Origin: Streptomyces sp. NBC_01255
GTDB taxonomy: Bacteria; Actinomycetota; Actinomycetes; Streptomycetales; Streptomycetaceae
Reading direction: 5' to 3'
NCBI RefSeq assembly: GCF_036226445.1
Contig: NZ_CP108474.1
Span: 3,720,001-3,784,000 of the forward strand
DNA length: 64,000 bases
The position numbers and the translations under genes are program-made. Within the stretch, counting starts at the first letter, position 1; the number at the start of each line of letters is the position of its first letter. Of this stretch, positions 1 through 8,872 are shown piece after piece. The notes under the pieces were generated by a model that did not search any database, was not told where the DNA came from, and saw only the letters and a program-made list of their open reading frames with translations.

Positions 1-209
1 ACGGCGAAGCCGATCGTGCCGCGCGACCAGTCGAACTCCTGGTGCAGCGGCTCGATCAGCAGGCCCGGGAGCGAGGCGAAGGCCGCCGCGCCGATGATCG
101 TGACGAAGGTGACCGCCGCGACGAACCAGGCGCGGTGGACGCGGGGCGTGCGGCGGGGCGATGAGGGAGTCGCGGGCGCGGGAGCGGCGCTCTCGGTTGT
201 CTGGGCCAT
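1..209 (-). CDS. MFS transporter, N-terminal fragment (cut by window edge)
   Basis: The reverse strand reads from an ATG at 209 through about 69 codons to the window edge. A polar Ala/Pro/Thr-rich N-terminus (MAQTTESAAP...) is followed by a hydrophobic helix (WFVAAVTFVTIIGAAAFAS) and then a short loop with EFDWSRGTIGFAV. That layout is usual for the first helix and loop of major facilitator permeases, especially the monocarboxylate/oxalate-formate antiporter-like group. The substrate cannot be told. It lies 89 bp upstream of the next gene's 3' end on the same strand. Confidence 0.7.
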   Translation of the reverse strand, partial: MAQTTESAAPAPATPSSPRRTPRVHRAWFVAAVTFVTIIGAAAFASLPGLLIEPLHQEFDWSRGTIGFA

Positions 210-298
210 GCCACAGAGCATCCCGTCCGCACCCCCGCACCGACCATTGACCCGAATGACAGCTTTCCAAAGGATCGGGCCAGTCGCCATCAAGCCCC

Positions 299-1546
299 CT
301 ACACCCGCGGCAGCGTCCTGATCGGCCGTACGGCGAGCAGCGCCCCCACCACGAGCACCGCGATCCCCGCCCCCGCGAGCAGCACCTCCTCCGTGCCGAC
401 GGCCGCCGCCACCGGGCCCGACAGGGTGCGCCCGACGCCCATCATGAGGAGTGAGCCGGCCACGTCGTACGCGTGCATCCGGTTGAGGGCCTCCTGCGGG
501 ACGTGGGTCTGGACGGCGGTGGACCACATGACCAGCCAGAACGCGAAGGCCGCGCCGCCGATGAACTGGCCCGCGCCGAGCACCCACGCAGGGGCGCCCG
601 TACCGAGCAGGACGAGGTTCACGGGGAGGCCGAGGAGGGCCACCGCGCCCGCCGCGAGGGGGCGGCGGGGCCGCAGCCGGAGGGCGAGGAGGCCGCCGAC
701 GGCGCTGCCCGCGCCGTTGATCGCCATGAGCACGCCGTACGTGGCGGAGCCGTGCTCCCCGGTGACCAGGCTCGCGGTGAGCGGCACCATCGGGCCCGCG
801 ACGGTCAGCCCGTACACCGTCCAGATGGAGATGACCCCCCACAGCCAGCTGCGGGAGCGGAACTCCCGCCAGCCGCCGACGAGTTCGGCGCCGAGGGAGT
901 CACGACGTGCGGTGTCGGACGGGATGGGGACGAGCCGCATGAGGGCGAGGCAGAGGGCGCTGACGGCGAAGGTCGCGCCGTTGAGGGCGAAGGCGGCGCC
1001 GGCGTTCCACACGGCGACGAGCAGCCCCGCCGCAGCCGGTCCCGCCATGATCATGAGGGCCTCGACGACCCGCAGGACGGCGTTGGCGCGCTGCACGTCG
1101 GGGGCGATGCGCGGAATCGTGGAGGCGACGCCGGGCTGGAAGAGAGCGGCGCCCATGCCGCTGAGGACGGAGAGGGCGTAGACGGCCCACAGGGGTGGGC
1201 TGCCGAGGGTGAAGGAGACGGCGAGGACGGCGGCGCCGGGGAGGCGGAGCAGGTCCGCGAGGATCATCATGCGGCGGGCGGTGAACCGGTCGGCGAGGAC
1301 GCCGCCGAAGAGCACGAAGAGCGCGAAGGCGGCGGTCCAGCCGCCGAGGGCGAAGCCGACGGTGGAGCCGGGGTGGCCGGCGCCGAGGAGTCCGGCGGCG
1401 TAGGCGACCGGGACCATGCCCTCGCCGAAGACGGCGACCGCGCGGGCGACGAAGAAGAGCCGGAAGTTACGGTTCCACAGTGCGGGCGGCTCGGCCGGTA
1501 CGGGAATCCGTTCGGCGGCCTCAGACTTGTACGTGTTGTCCGTCAC
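299..1546 (-). CDS. MFS transporter
   Basis: About 415 residues with roughly twelve hydrophobic segments. The protein opens with a short polar stretch ending in ALWNRNFRLFFVARAVAVFGEGM. It contains the loop VLADRFTARRMM, the usual G-x-L-a-D-R-x-x-R-R signature between helices 2 and 3 of MFS drug/proton antiporters. The frame stays open upstream to 1831, but that part overlaps the divergent GlxA-type regulator at 1614 and has no transporter character. I take the GTG at 1546 (GTG at 1552 is also possible); neither has a strong Shine-Dalgarno. The divergent position suggests control by the neighbouring regulator, which is inference. Confidence 0.8.
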   Translation of the reverse strand: MTDNTYKSEAAERIPVPAEPPALWNRNFRLFFVARAVAVFGEGMVPVAYAAGLLGAGHPGSTVGFALGGWTAAFALFVLFGGVLADRFTARRMMILADLLRLPGAAVLAVSFTLGSPPLWAVYALSVLSGMGAALFQPGVASTIPRIAPDVQRANAVLRVVEALMIMAGPAAAGLLVAVWNAGAAFALNGATFAVSALCLALMRLVPIPSDTARRDSLGAELVGGWREFRSRSWLWGVISIWTVYGLTVAGPMVPLTASLVTGEHGSATYGVLMAINGAGSAVGGLLALRLRPRRPLAAGAVALLGLPVNLVLLGTGAPAWVLGAGQFIGGAAFAFWLVMWSTAVQTHVPQEALNRMHAYDVAGSLLMMGVGRTLSGPVAAAVGTEEVLLAGAGIAVLVVGALLAVRPIRTLPRV

Positions 1547-1613
1547 GGACACGAAGAGGTACCAGTAACTGGTCTGGACCACCACTGATTTTTCCCCCGA
1601 AGGGAGCCCCGCC

Positions 1614-2606
1614 GTGCCGTCCCCGCACCGCGTCGCCGTCCTCGCCCTGCCCGGACTCCTCCCCTTCGAACTCGGCATCCCGCACCGCATCTTCGGCCGC
1701 GCCCGGGACGCGGAGGGCACGCTGCTGTACGAGATCGTCACCTGCGCCCCGGTCGCGGGCCCCGTCCCCACCGACGCCGACTTCTCCGTGTACGTGGAGC
1801 ACGGCCCCGAGATCCTCGCCACCGCCGACACGGTCGTCGTCCCCGCCTCGTACGAGCTCGGCCCCGTCTACGAGGAAGGCAGGCTCACCGCGGAGCTCGC
1901 CGCCGCCCTCGCGCACATCCGGCCCGGCACCCGGCTCGTCTCCATCTGCACCGGCGGGTACGTGCTCGCCGCGGCCGGGTTCCTCGACGGACGCCCGGCC
2001 ACCACCCACTGGTCCTCCGCCGCGCACTTCCAGCGGCTCTTCCCGAGCGTGCGGGTCGACGCCGACGTCCTCTTCGTCGACGACGGCGACGTCCTCACGT
2101 CGGCGGGCGTGGCCGCCGGGATCGACCTGTGCCTGCACATCGTGCGCCGCGACCACGGCACGGCCGTCGCCAACGACGTCGCCCGCAGGACCGTCGTACC
2201 GCCCCACCGCGACGGCGGCCAGGCCCAGTACATCGAGCGGCCCCTCCCCGAGGCCGGCACCCACACCACGACCACGGCCAGGGCGTGGGCGCTCGCCCAC
2301 CTCCACGAGCCGATCCAGCTGCGGGACCTGGCGGGGAAGGAGTCGATGAGCGTACGGACGTTCACCCGCCGCTTCCGCGACGAGGTCGGGATCAGCCCCG
2401 GGCAGTGGCTCACGCAGCAGCGCGTCGAGCGGGCCCGGCACCTCCTGGAGTCCACCGGTCTGCCTGTCGACCGGGTCGCGCAGGACGCCGGCTTCGGCAC
2501 GTCCCAGTCGCTGCGCGTGCACCTGATGGGCGCGATCGGGGTGACCCCGACCGCCTACCGGCGCACCTTCCGCTCCTCCGCGTCCACGACGGATTCCTCC
2601 TCCTGA
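1614..2606 (+). CDS. GlxA-type AraC-family regulator (DJ-1/PfpI + AraC HTH)
   Basis: 330 residues. Residues about 5-185 form a DJ-1/PfpI-like domain (VAVLALPGLLPFELGIP, then ISICTGGYVLAAAG around the nucleophile-elbow cysteine). Residues about 220-320 are an AraC-type double HTH (LRDLAGKESMSVRTFTRRFRDEVGISPGQWL, then LPVDRVAQDAGFGTSQSLRVHL). The DJ-1 domain in this family is usually a ligand-sensing rather than enzymatic module. It is divergent from the MFS gene at 299-1546 and its 3' end overlaps the convergent MFS gene (2555) by 52 bp. Likely role: transcriptional regulator of one of the flanking transporters; ligand unknown. Confidence 0.9.
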   Translation: MPSPHRVAVLALPGLLPFELGIPHRIFGRARDAEGTLLYEIVTCAPVAGPVPTDADFSVYVEHGPEILATADTVVVPASYELGPVYEEGRLTAELAAALAHIRPGTRLVSICTGGYVLAAAGFLDGRPATTHWSSAAHFQRLFPSVRVDADVLFVDDGDVLTSAGVAAGIDLCLHIVRRDHGTAVANDVARRTVVPPHRDGGQAQYIERPLPEAGTHTTTTARAWALAHLHEPIQLRDLAGKESMSVRTFTRRFRDEVGISPGQWLTQQRVERARHLLESTGLPVDRVAQDAGFGTSQSLRVHLMGAIGVTPTAYRRTFRSSASTTDSSS

Positions 2607-3784
2607 GACTCCCGGGTCCGGCGGGTCAGCCGCCGCTCCCCCACCGTGCCGATCGCCACGAGCAGCACGGTCAGACCGACGCCGTAGAGGATCGCGGTCG
2701 ACGGGGCCACCACCTTGAGCAGCCCGCCCGCGAGGGCGCCGCTGGCGGCGTAACCTGCGCCGACGGCCGCGTACATGACCGAGTACCCGGCGGCGAGCGC
2801 GGACGCCGGGAGGAGCCGGCGCAGGGCCAGGTTGCGGGTGAGCGCGGCGGGCGCCTGGAGGAGTCCGGCGGCGGCCAGGACGAGGCCGATGGCGGCGGTC
2901 CAGGGCAGGAGGGCGACGAGGGCGACTCCCGCGGTCACCCCGAGGACCAGGACGACGGACTGCACGAGCAGCGGGCCCGGCCAGTGCCCCCGCAGGCCGT
3001 AGACGAACGCGCCGACGGCCGAACCGATCGAGAACCCGGCGAGCAGCGGACCGGCCCAGCCGATGGCGATCCCGCGCTGTTCGAGCAGGGCGGGCAGGAG
3101 CAGTTCGGCGAGGGCGAGCAGTGTGAGCCCGGCGGCCCCGAGGACGTACACGGGCCAGACCCGCAGCAGCGCCCGCCGCGCGGAGACCCCCTTCTCCGGC
3201 GGCTCGGCGGCCCAGCCGACGGGCAGCAGCCACATCCCGGCCACCGAGAGCGCCATCAGGGCGGCCATGAGGAGCAGCGGTACGTCGGGGCCGACGCCGA
3301 GCGCGAGACCGGTGGCGAGCGCGGGCGAGGCCGCCCACACCCCGAAGGTCAGCATCGACTCCATGCTCATCGCCTGCGTGACGGCCCGCTCCGGGACCAT
3401 GCTCGTCAGGAGCGCGCGCAGCCCGCCCGCCACGGCCGCCGGTCCGGCGCCCGCGAGTACCGCGAGGGCGGCGAGGACGACGGGGTGGGCGCCGGGCACG
3501 AACCCGAGCCCGGCGAACCCGGCGGCGCCGACGGCGAGTCCGGCGGCGAGCTGTGGCCGGGCCCGCTCGGCGTTCATACGGAGGCCGAGGACGGGGGCGG
3601 CGACGATCTCCCCGATGACGTACGCGGCGGCGAGCGCGGCCCCGAGGGAGTACCCGCCGGGCCGCTCGCGCACGAGGAAGACGAGCGCGAGCGGCGCCAT
3701 GGCTACGGGCAGCCGCCCGGCGGCGGTGACGGCGCACCAGGCGAGGACGGGTCGGGTGGCGAGCTCGCGGTAGGACATGGCCAC
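2555..3784 (-). CDS. MFS transporter
   Basis: 409 residues from a GTG at 3784; an in-frame ATG two codons later (3778) is equally plausible. About twelve hydrophobic segments starting VLAWCAVTAAGRLPVAMAPL. The layout is like small actinobacterial MFS proteins of the arabinose-efflux/AraJ type. The C-terminus is charged (ERRLTRRTRESQEEESV) and its last 17 codons overlap the 3' end of the convergent regulator at 1614-2606. Overlapping convergent stops are plausible in compact Streptomyces DNA. No substrate can be assigned. Confidence 0.85.
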   Translation of the reverse strand: MAMSYRELATRPVLAWCAVTAAGRLPVAMAPLALVFLVRERPGGYSLGAALAAAYVIGEIVAAPVLGLRMNAERARPQLAAGLAVGAAGFAGLGFVPGAHPVVLAALAVLAGAGPAAVAGGLRALLTSMVPERAVTQAMSMESMLTFGVWAASPALATGLALGVGPDVPLLLMAALMALSVAGMWLLPVGWAAEPPEKGVSARRALLRVWPVYVLGAAGLTLLALAELLLPALLEQRGIAIGWAGPLLAGFSIGSAVGAFVYGLRGHWPGPLLVQSVVLVLGVTAGVALVALLPWTAAIGLVLAAAGLLQAPAALTRNLALRRLLPASALAAGYSVMYAAVGAGYAASGALAGGLLKVVAPSTAILYGVGLTVLLVAIGTVGERRLTRRTRESQEEESVVDAEERKVRR

Positions 3785-3851
3785 GACCGTAACCCTCAGG
3801 CGGTCCTGTCACCCAGAGGAATTGGGGTGGCTCCCTGTCCGCTCGTACGGC

Positions 3852-4907
<1,056 letters not shown>

Positions 4908-4958
4908 GAGCTCCAACTCCTCGTCTCGGGGGTGAATCTGTACGTGCCGCGCGTGGGG

Positions 4959-5873
4959 TCACGCGTTCGGGCGGGAGCCGTCCGCCGCCGCCTTGGCCAT
5001 CTCCTCGAGCCGCGCCAGCATCGGCATCGGGTCGACCCCCACCGTCCCCGGCAGGAAGTCCGCGATCCGCTCCGGCGTCCACGCGCCGCCCTCCGCGTAC
5101 CCGGCGCGCAGCTCCCTGGGCTGTGCCCACACCGCGATCTTCGGGCCGGCGATCGTGTACACCTGGCCGGTGATCTTCTCCGCCCTGGCCCGCTCCGAGA
5201 GCAGGTAGACGACGAGCGCGGCCACGTCCTCCGGCTCCCCGATCTCCTTCAGCTCCATCGGGACGTTCGCGGACATCCGGGTCCTGGCCACGGGCGCGAC
5301 CGCGTTCGCGGTGACGCCGTACTTGTGGAGTCCGAGGGCGGCGCTGCGCACGAGCGAGATGATGCCGCCCTTCGCCGCCGAGTAGTTGGCCTGCGCCACG
5401 GAGCCCTGGTGGTTGCCGCTGGTGAAGCCGATCAGCGTCCCCGTGCCCTGCTTGCGCATCACCGCGGAGGCGGCGCGGAAGACCGTGAACGTGCCCTTGA
5501 GGTGGGTGGCGACGACCGGGTCCCACTCCTCCTCGGACATGTTGAAGAGCATCCGCTCGCGCAGGATGCCGGCCACGCACACGACGCCGTCGATCCGCCC
5601 GTACTCCGCGAGGGCGACGTCCACGATCCGCTGGCCGCCCTCCATCGTCGAGATGTCGTCGGCGACGGCGACGGCCGAGCCGCCGGCGGCCTCGATCTCC
5701 TTCACGACGGAGAGGGCGATCTCCGAGGTCGGTTCGCCGCCCTCGATCGACACCCCGTAGTCGTTCACGACGACCTTCGCGCCCTCCGCCGCGCAGGCGA
5801 GGGCGACCGCGCGGCCGATGCCCCGCCCCGCGCCCGTGACGGCCACGACCTTGCCAGCCAAGAAGTTCCCCAT
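4959..5873 (-). CDS. Short-chain dehydrogenase/reductase (3-hydroxyacyl-CoA DH-like)
   Basis: 304 residues. The N-terminal cofactor motif is TGAGRGIGRA. The segment VVVNDYGVSIEGG resembles the NAD-binding region of MFE-2/17-beta-HSD4-type (R)-hydroxyacyl-CoA dehydrogenases. The catalytic motif YSAAKGG is present, with a preceding S in FTSGNHQG. A C-terminal extension of about 50 residues follows the core fold. I chose ATG 5873 (MGNFLAGKVVAV) with GAGGGG upstream; the frame extends to 5915 but that would place the start inside an operator. It is the first gene of a leftward operon with the alcohol dehydrogenase. Confidence 0.88.
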   Translation of the reverse strand: MGNFLAGKVVAVTGAGRGIGRAVALACAAEGAKVVVNDYGVSIEGGEPTSEIALSVVKEIEAAGGSAVAVADDISTMEGGQRIVDVALAEYGRIDGVVCVAGILRERMLFNMSEEEWDPVVATHLKGTFTVFRAASAVMRKQGTGTLIGFTSGNHQGSVAQANYSAAKGGIISLVRSAALGLHKYGVTANAVAPVARTRMSANVPMELKEIGEPEDVAALVVYLLSERARAEKITGQVYTIAGPKIAVWAQPRELRAGYAEGGAWTPERIADFLPGTVGVDPMPMLARLEEMAKAAADGSRPNA

Positions 5874-5893
5874 GCCCGGCCCCTCCCGCAGTT

Positions 5894-5944
5894 TCTGACG
5901 GTCCGTTAGATTCATTCGTTGTCAGGATTCTACGGTCCGTCAGA
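5894..5944. promoter_or_regulatory. Two TetR-like palindromic operators (motif A) in divergent promoter
   Basis: Two copies of a palindrome of the form TCTGACGG-N-CCGTCAGA. Copy 1 is at 5894-5910 (TCTGACGGTCCGTTAGA, 7 of 8 arm positions paired). Copy 2 is at 5928-5944, with a perfect right arm CCGTCAGA and ACGG kept in the left arm. Centres are 34 bp apart. They lie between the divergent SDR (start 5873) and cyclase (start 5974) genes. The same motif recurs at 11.25-11.36 kb. Size and symmetry fit a TetR-family repressor; no cognate regulator is evident next to either site. Confidence 0.75.
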
Positions 5945-5973
5945 TACCGGAAAACAAGACCCCGGAGGCCCCG

Positions 5974-6900
5974 ATGTCTCTGCCCGCCGCTTTTCACGAG
6001 ATCGCCAAACGCGTCAACAACTGGGGCCGTTGGGGCCAGGACGACGAGATCGGCACGCTCAACCTCGTCACCGACGAGGTCGTACGCGAGGCCGTCGCCA
6101 CCGTCCGCACCGGCCGCCGCGTCCCCCTCGCCGTCGACCTCAAGCAGGACGGCGTCCAGACCGGCATGATCCCCGGCCGCGTCAACCCGCTCCATGTCAT
6201 GGTCCAGGTCAACCAGGAGCTGTTCGGCCCCGGCACGGTCGCCACCAGCGACGACGCCGTGACCTTCGGCCTCCAGGCCGGCACCCACTGGGACGCGCTG
6301 ACGCACGCCTCGCACTCCGGGCGGATCTACAACGGCCGCCCCGCCGACACCATCACCGCGCACGGCCGCGCCGAGTTCAGCGGCATCCACACCGCCCGCC
6401 AGGTCGTCTCGCGGGGCGTCCTGCTCGACGTGGCCGCCGCCAAGGGCGTCGACCGGCTGCCCGGCGACCACGCCGTCACCCCCGAAGACCTCGACGAGGC
6501 CGCCGAGTTCGGCGGGGTCACGGTCCGGTCCGGCGACATCGCCCTCGTACGGACCGGGCAGATGCAGGTGTACCTGGCCGGGGACAAGCACGGGTACGCG
6601 TTCCCGTCACCGGGGCTCTCGGTCCGTACGCCGGAGTGGTTCCACGCCCGGGACGTCGCGGCCGTCGCCAACGACACCCTGACCTTCGAGATCTTCCCGC
6701 CGGAGATCGACGACCTCTGGCTGCCCGTCCACGCCCTCGACCTCGTCGAGATGGGGATGCTCCAGGGGCAGAACTGGAATCTCGAAGAACTGTCCACAGC
6801 CTGTGCACAAGAGCGGCGCTACGCCTTCCTGCTCTCCGCGATGCCGGAGCCCTTCGTCGGCGGCACGGGCACACCGGTGGCCCCGATAGCCATCCTCTGA
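5974..6900 (+). CDS. Cyclase/kynurenine formamidase-like metal hydrolase
   Basis: 308 residues, longer than the ~210-residue bacterial KynB but normal for the PF04199 'cyclase family protein' group found in catabolic clusters. The family metal motif is present as AGTHWDALTHASH (the HxGTHxDxPxH type with variations). A later GDIALVRTG strand is also usual in this family. SD is CCGGAGG before ATG 5974. It is divergent from the SDR/ADH operon and shares the motif A operators. Likely hydrolyses an amide, lactone or 1,3-diketone-like intermediate; the substrate is unknown. Confidence 0.85.
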   Translation: MSLPAAFHEIAKRVNNWGRWGQDDEIGTLNLVTDEVVREAVATVRTGRRVPLAVDLKQDGVQTGMIPGRVNPLHVMVQVNQELFGPGTVATSDDAVTFGLQAGTHWDALTHASHSGRIYNGRPADTITAHGRAEFSGIHTARQVVSRGVLLDVAAAKGVDRLPGDHAVTPEDLDEAAEFGGVTVRSGDIALVRTGQMQVYLAGDKHGYAFPSPGLSVRTPEWFHARDVAAVANDTLTFEIFPPEIDDLWLPVHALDLVEMGMLQGQNWNLEELSTACAQERRYAFLLSAMPEPFVGGTGTPVAPIAIL

Positions 6901-7066
6901 CTCACCGGCTCACCGATTCACGGGCGGCGGCGCGCTCGCGCGCGCCCCGAGCACGGCACGGCCGCGCCGCCACCCGGCCACGACCCGCACACGCCGAGGA
7001 CCCACGGCCCTCGGCTCCCCTCGCCACGAATCGCTCACACCAGAGTGGGCAAAACGGAACGAACCG

Positions 7067-7510
7067 TCAACAGTGCACCCGGCCGGGCGACACCGCGCCC
7101 TGACCGTGCGCGGGGGTCACAGGCGCCCTGTCCACCTCGCACCAGATGCTCTTGCCGGCGCCTTCCGGCTGCCAGCCCCACCGGTCCGCGAGGCCGTCCA
7201 CCAGCTCCAGGCCACGCCCGTTGGTGTCCTCGCCCTCCGCGTGCCGGGGCCGCGGCGGCCGGTCGCTCGCGTCCGCCACCTCGACGCGCACCCCACCCTC
7301 CGCCGCGAACAGCATCCGCAGCACCGCCGGGCAGCCCGTGTGTACCACGGCGTTGGTCACGAGCTCGGAGATGATCAGCACCAGCGTCTCCGCGAGCGGC
7401 TCGTCGTCCCCTATGCCCGAACCGGCGAGCCGCGACCGCGCCCACCTCCGGGCTCGCCCCACTTCCGCCGGGTCGGGCCCGACCTCCAACTGCACCTGAA
7501 GCACCTGCAC
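7067..7510 (-). CDS. RsbW/SpoIIAB-like ATP-binding regulatory protein (HATPase_c_2)
   Basis: 147 residues from GTG 7510. The N-box ELVTNAVVHTG, an acidic V-A-D (VEVADASDRPP, G1-like) and the G2-like loop NGRGLELVDGLADRWGW identify a GHKL ATPase domain of the anti-sigma serine-kinase type. Streptomyces encode dozens of orphan copies, many paired with DUF397 or STAS proteins. No partner sits directly beside this one; it interrupts the catabolic cluster in leftward orientation. Function is presumably as a protein kinase or anti-sigma factor; the partner is unknown. Confidence 0.85.
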   Translation of the reverse strand: MQVLQVQLEVGPDPAEVGRARRWARSRLAGSGIGDDEPLAETLVLIISELVTNAVVHTGCPAVLRMLFAAEGGVRVEVADASDRPPRPRHAEGEDTNGRGLELVDGLADRWGWQPEGAGKSIWCEVDRAPVTPAHGQGAVSPGRVHC

Positions 7511-7862
7511 CGCTCACACCATCCGAACCGGCGGACACACCTTCACGGAACGTGATTCCCTTGTGGGACAGCATGGTTGACGTACAGTCACCGCAACAAG
7601 CGCTTCGGGCATATTCCAGCGCGAAGGAGTACGCATGGCCCATACTGTGCGACGCACTCTGCGGGTAGTCGAACGCCGGGCGCGAGCGGCGGGCATTCCC
7701 GGGCCCGGAGTCACCACAAGGGCGACACCGGGACGATCCGGGCCAACGAGCACGCGCATCCCACGGAGAGTACCGGAGCCGGAGACCGACTCCAGGCCGT
7801 GACGGCCCCGCCGAAGGACACAACCCGATATCAACATTCCGTGACGTGGCGAACGCGGAGCG
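7511..7862. other. 352-bp intergenic stretch; possible 55-codon ORF
   Basis: No convincing gene. A possible small ORF runs from ATG 7635 to TGA 7802 on the plus strand with GGAG four bases before the ATG. Its third codon positions are not biased to G/C as in neighbouring genes and the peptide is Arg/Pro-rich with no recognisable motif, so I do not call it. The stretch probably holds the promoter of the leftward ATPase gene. Confidence 0.4.
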
Positions 7863-8864
7863 CTACAGATTCGCCGCCACCACCTCCTCGGCCCGCGCGG
7901 CGGGCAGCCGCAGCCGCGCCCGCACCCAGGCCCGCTTGAGATGCAGGTGCACGTCCGCCTCCCAGGTGAACCCCATGCCGCCGAACACCTGGAGACAGTC
8001 CCGGGCGTTCGCGGTGGCGGCCTCGTCGGCGAGGAGCTTGGCCCCGGCGATCTCGACGGGATCACCGGTCACGGCAGCACCCCGCACGGCGGCCCGAGCC
8101 AACTCACCCCGCACGAGCATCCCGGCACACAGATGCTTCACGGCCTGAAACCCCCCGATGACCTGCCCGAACTGCTCCCGCTCCCGCGCGTACGACACAG
8201 CCATCTCGGTAGTCCGCCCAGCACTCCCCACCTGCTCGGCAGCGGTGAGCAGGACGGCGACTTCCGTCGCGGGCAGGACCTCCGCCGTGTCCTCCACCAC
8301 CCCCGTTGTGGGCATGCGTTCCGCCGGGGCGTGGGGGTCCCCCCTCTGGGGGAGGGTGGGCACAACGGAACGGCGCCCATGCGGGCGCGTTCCGCTCCTG
8401 CTCCCGGCGCCCACGAACCCCGGCACTCTGTGCAGGGGCGTCAGTGGATCCACCGACCGCAGCGGGACGGCGCCCTCCGCCTCTCCCAGCACCACGTCCG
8501 CCTCGTCCAGCCACGGGACCAGCCCCTCGTCCACCTCCGTCACTACGGTGGAACCCTCCGCCGCCCCCGGCACGGCCCCAGCCGCCACGTGCGTCGCGAC
8601 CAGCGGCCCCGGCAGCAGCACCCTCCCCGCCTCCTCAAAGAGAAGCACCGCCTCCGCCAGCCCGAGCCCCACCCCGCCCTCCTCCTCCGGCAGCCGCAGC
8701 GCGAAGAACCCGGCCGCGCCGAGCTCCCGCCACAGCTCCCGGTCCAGGGACGGGGAAGGCGCGTCCACGGCCGCCCGCAGGGCCTCCCGGTCGAAGAGCC
8801 GCGCGAGCAGCTCGCGTACACCCTTCCGGAGCGCCCGCTGGTCCTCGGTGAGTCGGAAGTCCAT
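7863..8864 (-). CDS. Acyl-CoA dehydrogenase, short subunit, with in-frame insertion
   Basis: 333 residues from ATG 8864. The N-terminus MDFRLTEDQRALRKGVRELL and the C-terminal helical bundle (MAVSYAREREQFGQVIGGFQAVKH, VFGGMGFTWEADVHLHLKRAW) are clear acyl-CoA dehydrogenase. The middle beta domain is much reduced, as in the partner subunits of actinobacterial heteromeric (alpha2beta2) steroid-type enzymes. About 40 residues between VPGFVGAG and TGVVEDTAEV look foreign: they are encoded by a palindromic repeat (see separate entry). It lies 8 bp downstream of the larger subunit. The two probably form one enzyme. Last gene of the leftward operon starting at 11238. Confidence 0.85.
   Translation of the reverse strand: MDFRLTEDQRALRKGVRELLARLFDREALRAAVDAPSPSLDRELWRELGAAGFFALRLPEEEGGVGLGLAEAVLLFEEAGRVLLPGPLVATHVAAGAVPGAAEGSTVVTEVDEGLVPWLDEADVVLGEAEGAVPLRSVDPLTPLHRVPGFVGAGSRSGTRPHGRRSVVPTLPQRGDPHAPAERMPTTGVVEDTAEVLPATEVAVLLTAAEQVGSAGRTTEMAVSYAREREQFGQVIGGFQAVKHLCAGMLVRGELARAAVRGAAVTGDPVEIAGAKLLADEAATANARDCLQVFGGMGFTWEADVHLHLKRAWVRARLRLPAARAEEVVAANL
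8302..8398. repeat. Palindromic interspersed repeat inside acyl-CoA dehydrogenase gene
   Basis: A stretch rich in inverted words: CCGTTGTG near the left end and CACAACGG towards the right, CGTTCCGCC with its counterpart GGAACGGCG, and a central hairpin around GGGGGTCCCCCC and GGGGGAGGG. It sits inside the coding sequence and keeps the frame open, replacing what in relatives is a short variable loop. It looks like a small interspersed element (MITE- or REP-like). Boundaries are approximate, judged from where family-like protein sequence stops and restarts. Confidence 0.6.
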
Positions 8865-8872
8865 GGCGGGGG

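Noticed and set aside
473..1588. Long plus-strand ORF opposite the MFS gene
   Set aside because: Highly charged, repeat-like translation (EGEG, AEEA) typical of the antisense of a GC-rich coding frame; no domain and no SD.
1521..3812. 763-codon minus-strand ORF spanning two genes
   Set aside because: Arg-rich translation covering the GlxA antisense and the MFS shadow frame; the real genes have clear domains in other frames.
7635..7802. 55-codon ORF upstream of the acyl-CoA dehydrogenase operon end
   Set aside because: Good SD but weak third-position GC bias and no recognisable sequence; kept only as a note in the intergenic entry.
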